Source: Cryptomeria japonica | Taxonomy: Eukaryota > Streptophyta > Pinopsida > Cupressales > Cupressaceae | Assembly: GCF_030272615.1 (NCBI RefSeq) | Contig: NC_081407.1 | Coordinates: 264,044,574-264,108,573 of the forward strand | Direction of reading: 5' to 3' | Length of the DNA: 64,000 bases | Shown here: positions 58,094-64,000 of the stretch, piece after piece | How the letters are laid out: every line of letters begins with the position of its first letter | Position numbering within the stretch: position 1 is the first letter of the stretch | Program-made: the position numbers and the translations under genes | Notes under the pieces: generated by a model | The model's input: only the letters and a program-made list of their open reading frames with translations | Databases searched by the model: none | What the model was told of the DNA's origin: nothing

Positions 58094-60586
58094 ATGCCTT
58101 CATGATGACCAGAGCATCCCACGAGGATCGATATCCTGCGCCAGGCCGTGATTGACGACGAGCCACTGGACGAGGTGAGTTGACTGAATGTTTGACTTTT
58201 GATTTTTCACATTTTGACTTTTTTGTGATCGTATGCGGGCCCTGAAGGCTGACCCGGGCCCCACCCAGGGCGCCATGGTCCCTGTGGGGCGCCATGGTCC
58301 CTGTCAGGACGCCATGGTCCCTTCAGGGCGCCATGGTCCCTGACAGGGCGCCATGGTCCCAATCAGGGCTTGGCGAGGGGTTTCAAGGTTGGCATACGAT
58401 GTTCGATAGTTTGCATGAGCGATTTTGATGATCGAGTACTGATTATGGTTATGTTTTTGTGTTGCAGGGTCTCCCATACATGAGAGAGCATACGGCGGGA
58501 CATATTCTTCGCAGTTTGCGAGATCAGATTCCGCGACTGACTTAGTCAGAGAGAGACACATTGTCGATCATGGGATTATGGTACGTGATCCTCATGCCAG
58601 CCATTCGGTTCCATCCTGCAATGCTGATGGCATTGATGGAGCGATGGGATCCTGACACATGCACATTTCATCTTCCGGTAGGGGAGCTGACGGTTACACT
58701 CGAGGATGTGTACCGTATACTTCGTCTTCCTATCAGAGGAGCGATTGTTACATACGCAACCGATCGGTCAACAGAGGATCATCAGAGAGAGCAGGTATAT
58801 TGCATAGGGAGAGTCATGCCGAGCGAGACGAGAGGTCGCATCATGGTCAGCTGGCTCTTACATCCTACAGGGGAGGTACCCCTTCTGAGACGCCTTATGA
58901 TTGCCATCATAGCACTAGCCGTCTGCCCTAATGGGTGAGGTACACACATGCATGGGGGTCTCACATGGTGCATCAGAGCAATGGAGAGACACAGGAGAGT
59001 GTATGCTTGGGGTCGGAGTATGCTTGCACATCTCTATCACGACCTTGAGGAGTATGTATTTGGACAGGGTTGCAACTTGATGACATGCACACTTCTGCAG
59101 GTGTGGATTTTAGAGCACTTCACATGCACCAGGCCTGTTGGCTTTCCGCTGAGTACGGCTAGCGAGTGACCTAGGGTGTTTGCTTATCCACTTACCAGCG
59201 AGTGGAGATTCGGAGATTTGTTATCTTAGAGAGTGATTTTTGATAGACTGACAGCCGAGGTGATAGTGTGGAGACCCTACCTACGGATGCATAGATGGGA
59301 TAGGATGGAGAGACAGTTAGCATGCTTACAGAGGAACCGCCTACTGCAGGGATAATATTCACACATCATAGTCCCTTTCTACTTTGACCGAGTACGGAGG
59401 CAGTGCGGGCTAGAGCAGTGTGTTCCAGCCGATGTGCCCATCTATACTCGACACTCACGGGTCCTTCCCAGACCTAGAGCAGTAGCGAGACCGATGATAG
59501 ATGACATCGAGACTACAGATATAGAGGGATCTGATTAGGATGTAGTCACTGATTACTCTGCAGAGCCTGGAGCATAGCGTAGGTATGTCTCATGGTTTAT
59601 GAGATCATATCCAGGTCCTATCTTTCCACCAGATCATCCGACAGGCCATCCAGGCCCATGGAGACATGGAGACCGAGATGAGGACCAGGGATCCAGGTCA
59701 GAGGAGCCAGAGGAGGGAGAGGGTCATGAGGAGACGAGAGATCCTGATCCACCTACAGGCGATCAGCCCAGCGCCGAGGAGGAGGAGGAGGACACAGATA
59801 GAGATGAGGACGAGGAGGACAATGAGGAGGATGCGGATGAGGACGAGGATGAGGATGACGAGGAGGAGGATAGAGATGATGAGGAGGAGTCAGATGCAGC
59901 TCCCCACCATTCAGGAGATGATACCATAGCTCTAGATCCTCCTCTTATTCCCCAACAGGGGGAACATGAGGCGATACGGAGGCCTGTTCCTAGTACCGTC
60001 TAGCCTACACCCGTCGTGCACAGATTAGTCGAGCGAGGGGATCCTAGTAGATCCCAGGCATAGATGCTACCGTATCACGATCCCTACTGGCGTGAGGGAG
60101 ACCCAAGTATAGTAGGCTTATATTGATTGATTAATGTTTTGATGATATAGAATGGTACTAACAAAAATCTGTTCTACTACCACAGCTAATGTGCAGGAGT
60201 GGCGTTCCCTGATTCAGCAGGCAGTGACAGACATTTCCACGATAGCACAGATCCCCAGTTCTGCACAGATTGCTTATAGGCCTCAGGGGAACGCAGGTCG
60301 GCATGAGGACTTATTTTCCCCATTCTGAGTACAGGTAGACATATGGAGGGAGAGAGAGAGAGTCCTATCAGAGGACCTTCAGTGGGCGCGGCAAGATCTA
60401 GTAGCAGCTCAGGCCGAGGCTACCACCTATCGCACGATCCTTATGGATAGGGATCGTAGGAGTTCCTCTCGGAGTCACTCACGGTCTGTATCGTGCTATA
60501 CACCCATGGGTCCACCTTCACGGCCAGATTAGGAGGGAGCGTCCAGTCGACACTCTCCAGCCACTAGTCCTAGGGATAGGAGATGA
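58094..60586 (+). pseudogene. Plant mobile domain (PMD) gene captured by element D, antisense to pol
   Basis: Predicted exon 1 is 58094-58174 (27 codons, with two in-frame TGA), intron 1 is 58175-58467 (GTGAGT...TTGCAG), exon 2 is 58468-60111, intron 2 is 60112-60196 and exon 3 is 60197-60586. Exon 2 has the PMD signature FHLPVGELTVTLEDVYRIL, then LMIAIIALAV, MLAHLYHDLEE, LLQVWILEH and FDRVRRQCGLEQ. A long acidic run (59780-59905, EEEEEDTDRDEDEED) follows, unlike the Gly-rich run in A. Exon 3 has a helical, Arg/Ser-rich end. Thirteen in-frame stops: seven TAG, five TGA, one TAA. Splice sites are inferred from frame and motif. Confidence 0.8.
58268..58368 (+). repeat. GGGCGCCATGGTCCCTG array inside intron 1 of the PMD gene of element D
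   Basis: Five nearly identical units of about 20 bp, each centred on GGCGCC (one GACGCC), in sense to the PMD gene. It is the same location as the AGCGCT array in A but a different sequence. Confidence 0.88.
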
Positions 60587-61183
60587 TTTTATGATGTAAG
60601 AGAGGTCACATTTTGGATGTACAGTGACCTGTATTTGTATACAATCCACATATATATATGTATATATACATGCTTCTCTTTTGTCTCAAATGTGTTATCT
60701 TTAATGCTTAAAACAATGTATATTTTGTTTTGATTAAATCTAATACATTTGGTAAACGTACATGTATGTTCAGAATTTAATCTCCATGTGATTGATTTCT
60801 CAATGCTCCATGATTAAATCGATACATGTGTGACTTAATTAAAATATTTAATCAAGTACTACATTGATGATAGGGAAGAAATATGCATTAAGTCTAAGAA
60901 TCATATAACTAATGTGATTTACTTTTGAATTTAAACACAACATGATACGATTCTACTTAACACATAAAGACACTGTATAATATGCTAGCATAATGGAAAT
61001 GTAAATCTTTTGCAATTTACATAAATGAATTCAAGACAAACTATAAAGTAAAGAGATACGCTTGTCAAGAACGAAGCAATATAGATTAAACACCATAACA
61101 TTTAATTCTATTTTGCTCTAATTAGGAGGTACTAACATATTATCCAATGTTGAAGAACTGAAAAGAAGATAAGGAATGAAGAA
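60587..61183. other. Element D spacer between PMD gene and pol
   Basis: AT-rich, with a TATATA/TGTATA microsatellite at 60648-60670. No ORF is supported. Confidence 0.7.
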
Positions 61184-62044
61184 TTAAGCATAATATCTAC
61201 GCAAGTGCATAGCATTGATAGGTTCTTTAAGAGGCGTACCGTCTACATCCGCTATTTTGTAAGCACCTGATCCATAATCCTCAATAATGATATATGGTCC
61301 AAGCCAATTAGGACTAAATTTTCCCTTTTCTGCAGGTAAGGCATTCACATTGCGCTGATTCTCATAGAGGACTAAGTCACCTACTGAGAAGGAACGTTGA
61401 ATAACCTTATCATTATAGCTTCGTTGTAGAGTTTTGTGATACGCTTGAATATGCTCAAGAGCATTTATACGCTGTTCATCAAGCATCTCAAGCTGTTGAA
61501 GTCGTTGTTCTCTATAAGAGTCATCATCTACTATACCTTTGAGAGAAACCCTAAGTGATGGAATCTCTAACTCTAAGGGCATAATAGCGTCAGCACCATA
61601 AACAAGATTATAAGGAGTAGTTCCCGTAGCAATTCGCACACTCATTCGGTAGGCCCAAAGAGCATAGATTAGCTGGTTACTCCAATCCTTACCATGCTTA
61701 TTCACGGTTTTGCGAAGAATTTGTTCAATTATCTTATTGGATGATTCGGCTTGACCATTTGATTGAGGATAGTATGGTGTAGAAAATCGATGTTTGATAT
61801 GATACTTCTCTAGGAATTTCTTCACGTCCTTGTTCTTAAATGATGTCCCATTATCTGAGATTATAGTAGAAGGTATCCCGAATCGAGAAATGATGTTTTC
61901 CAGAAGAAATTGACAAATCACTTCAGCAGTAGTAGAGCGAAGGGGAATAGCTTCTACCCACTTCGTAAAGTAATTTGTTGCAGTTATAATGAAGGTGTGT
62001 CCTTGAGATGAAGGAGGAGAGATTTTACCAATGAGATCCAAACC
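61184..62044 (-). CDS. Element D pol: integrase core and C-terminus
   Basis: Open for 285 codons: LDLIGKI (first D), STIISDNG (second D), NGQAESSNK (E), then NLVYGADAIMPLE and the C-terminal NWLGPYIIIEDYGSGAYKI ending NAMHLRRYY with a stop at 61184. It continues the upstream ORF in the same frame across one TAG (62045-62047), which replaces a residue just before the first catalytic block. Confidence 0.92.
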   Translation of the reverse strand, partial: GLDLIGKISPPSSQGHTFIITATNYFTKWVEAIPLRSTTAEVICQFLLENIISRFGIPSTIISDNGTSFKNKDVKKFLEKYHIKHRFSTPYYPQSNGQAESSNKIIEQILRKTVNKHGKDWSNQLIYALWAYRMSVRIATGTTPYNLVYGADAIMPLELEIPSLRVSLKGIVDDDSYREQRLQQLEMLDEQRINALEHIQAYHKTLQRSYNDKVIQRSFSVGDLVLYENQRNVNALPAEKGKFSPNWLGPYIIIEDYGSGAYKIADVDGTPLKEPINAMHLRRYYA

Positions 62045-63208
62045 CTATGTGGAGAAAGGCCAAGAAGCTACTTGAGAACGAAGTTCTTGGGCAAGAGCAT
62101 GAATCAGATTATTGTGTTGTTGACATTGATGACATTTCTTAACAAATGAAAAGGAATCATTCTGCATAGTTTGCCAATAGTATCCCATATGAAGCAATCT
62201 ATGAACCAAAGATTTGCCTCCAAAATGCCCCCCACAGGCACCTGAATGTGCCTCTTCAAGAGCAACGGGGATTTCTGATTTGTTAAGACAACGAAGGAGA
62301 AGACCGTCATAACCCCTTCGGTAAAGAACATTAGAAAGAATAATATATCTAGTAGACAGCTTGCGGATTCTAGCCCTAGTGTTCCTATTGGCGGAATCAG
62401 GAAAGGTACCATCGGTCAAATATCTTACGATATGCGAATACCATTCGTCTGAATCTACAAAGTCACAACATGTTACCAAGCTAAAATCGTCTACAATAGC
62501 TAGAGAAATAAGGTTGTGAATAACAAATTTAAGATCAACCACGGGGTCCTCTAAAGATACGAGAGAAGCCACACATGCCATTGCGTCTGCATGTCGATTA
62601 TCTTTTCGAGGAACAGGTTCCATGGTATAAGAATCAAATTTTTGTAATAAAGAGATGGCAAGGTCTTTATATTGTGATAATTTGTCTTGTTTTGCTTGAT
62701 ATATTCCTGTTACTTGTCTAATAATTAATTGTGAATCTCCATAGATATGTATGTGCTTTATGTTCAGAGCTAAGGATGCTTTTATTCCCGCTATAAGAGC
62801 CTCATACTCAGCAATGTTATTGGTACACAGGAAATTTAGACGATAGGATAAGGGAATAGATTTCCTTGTAGGAGAAATCAGAACAACACCTGCCCCTGAT
62901 CCCGTACGACACTTAGAGCCATCAAAGTATAATTCCCAAGTTTCATCTTTCTCTATAGAAAGAATGAAATCATCGGGAAAAGACTCAGGGTTAGGAAAGG
63001 AGAAAGGTGAAGGGGCCTCAACTAAGTGGTCGGTCAATGCTTGCCCTTTAATTGCTCTTTGTGAAACAAATTTAAGGTCAAATTCAGTTAACATCATAAC
63101 CCACTTAGCTAGGCGTCCTGATAAATCAGTTTTAGAGAAAAGATGCTTCAAATGATCAAACTTTACCATGACGTGGACTTCTGAATTTAAAAGATAATGT
63201 CTCAATTT
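62045..63208 (-). CDS. Element D pol: end of RNase H, second RNase H and zinc-binding part of integrase
   Basis: It begins LRHYLL (end of the gypsy RNase H / connection). The archaeal-type RNase H follows: WELYFDGSKCRTGSGAG, NNIAEYEALIAGI, IYGDSQLIIRQ, RHADAMA. Then comes the integrase HHCC region, HSGACGGHFGG and CHQCQ. Between the TAG at 63209 and the TAG at 62045 the frame is open. Confidence 0.9.
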   Translation of the reverse strand, partial: KLRHYLLNSEVHVMVKFDHLKHLFSKTDLSGRLAKWVMMLTEFDLKFVSQRAIKGQALTDHLVEAPSPFSFPNPESFPDDFILSIEKDETWELYFDGSKCRTGSGAGVVLISPTRKSIPLSYRLNFLCTNNIAEYEALIAGIKASLALNIKHIHIYGDSQLIIRQVTGIYQAKQDKLSQYKDLAISLLQKFDSYTMEPVPRKDNRHADAMACVASLVSLEDPVVDLKFVIHNLISLAIVDDFSLVTCCDFVDSDEWYSHIVRYLTDGTFPDSANRNTRARIRKLSTRYIILSNVLYRRGYDGLLLRCLNKSEIPVALEEAHSGACGGHFGGKSLVHRLLHMGYYWQTMQNDSFSFVKKCHQCQQHNNLIHALAQELRSQVASWPFST

Positions 63209-64000
63209 CTAAGTCGCAAACACCAAGGCCAAGAATTGTCTTTCTATCGCAAAATATCGGGTCTCATAATCGAGTAAGGTACGACTTATGTAATAAACCG
63301 GACATTCCTTACCATCTTTATCATGTTGTGCCAACAATGCTGCGAGAGCATGAGAGGAAGCAGCTATATACAGAAGGAAAGGTTTAGAAGGTTCGGCAGG
63401 TTGAAGAATAGGAGGACTAGCCAAATACATTTTTAAATCTTCAAATGCTTGCTGACAATCCTCATTCCATTGAAAAGTGATATCCTTTTTAAGGAGTTGA
63501 GTAAAAGGAAAGGTACGATCTGCAAGTTGAGACACGAACCTACGAATAGCTTGAATCTTTCCTTGTAAGCTTTTAAGTTGAGACACATTTCTAGGAGGTG
63601 GCATGTTGACAATAGCACCTATTTTCTTAGTGTCCACCTCGATCCCACGATGCGAAACTATGAATCCTAATAGTTTTCCACTATCTACACCAAAAACACA
63701 TTTTTGGGGATTCAAGCGCATGTGATATTTACGAATTCTTTCAAAGATTTGAGGAAGGACTTTAATATGATCCATGCGAAGAAAGGATTTGGCTAAGATA
63801 TCATCAACATAATCCTCTAAAATCTTATGCATGTAATCATGAAAGATAAGGGTCATCGCTCGTTGATAAGTTGCACCGGCATTTTTAAGTCCAAAAGGCA
63901 TCATTATCCAACAAAACATACCCCAAGGAGTGGTGAAAGCGGTTTTGAATTGATCTTGAGGGTTAATAAAAATTTGATTGTATCCTGAAAAACCATCCAT
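63209..64000 (-). pseudogene. Element D pol: reverse transcriptase and first RNase H (cut by window end)
   Basis: The first residues visible are MDGFSGYNQIFI, then MPFGLKNAGATYQR and YVDDILAKS (catalytic YVDD, about 63797-63823), the RT thumb CVFGVDSGKLLGFIVS, and RNase H with FLLYIAASSHALAALLAQ and YYISRTLLDY. The start of RT is beyond base 64000. A TAG at 63209 ends the open stretch. Confidence 0.92.

Larger units (their letters stand above)
55846..64000 (-). mobile_element. Element D: Ty3/gypsy Tat-type element with captured PMD gene, right-truncated by the window
   Basis: On the minus strand pol runs from beyond 64000 to 61184, and the 3' LTR is 55846-57511. Between them, on the plus strand, is a PMD gene (58094-60586). 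This is the same layout as element A. gag and the 5' LTR lie outside. D sits inside element C. Confidence 0.88.

Overview
The window looks like nuclear DNA of a seed plant with a large, repeat-rich genome. A conifer or other gymnosperm is plausible but not proven. The reasons are one spliced plant small-molecule O-methyltransferase gene in AT-rich DNA, surrounded by LTR retrotransposons inserted into one another. No rRNA gene, tRNA gene, CRISPR array or prokaryotic operon is visible.

Left third (1-23.1 kb). A decayed Ty1/copia element of Sirevirus type (element H, minus strand, 1-4965) lies next to a LINE ORF1 relic (about 5.06-5.72 kb). The only convincing host gene is a three-exon COMT-like O-methyltransferase at 8029-9576, with a duplicated TATA region and a duplicated intron 2 end. 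Next come an old copia-like element (J, about 10.7-16.6 kb) interrupted by two LTRs in inverted orientation (F, 11558-13778), and then element E (16954-23066). E is a pol-less Sirevirus-like element with a three-zinc-knuckle gag and a long second ORF.

Right two thirds (23.1-64 kb). This part is a nest. LTR G (23067) sits in the right LTR of E. Element B (from 23926, same family as E) sits in LTR G. B is split twice: by element A (27894-46470, an 18.6-kb Ty3/gypsy element of the Tat type with both LTRs and a 5-bp target duplication) and by element C (from 47608, a second Tat-type element). C is interrupted near 55.85 kb by element D, a third Tat-type element whose pol runs off the right end.

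How the parts fit together. A and D each carry, between pol and the 3' LTR and on the opposite strand, a spliced plant mobile domain (PMD) gene with a matching small first exon and first intron. In both, that intron holds an array of a short GCGC-centred motif whose sequence is element-specific. Similar arrays lie in the gag leaders of A and C. A and C also share a small basic ORF just upstream of gag. Together these suggest a retrotransposon accessory system, perhaps anti-silencing, modelled on the motif arrays of Arabidopsis VANDAL transposons. Reading frames in A are broken almost only by TAG and TGA stops, never TAA. This is what loss of methylated CG and CHG cytosines would leave.
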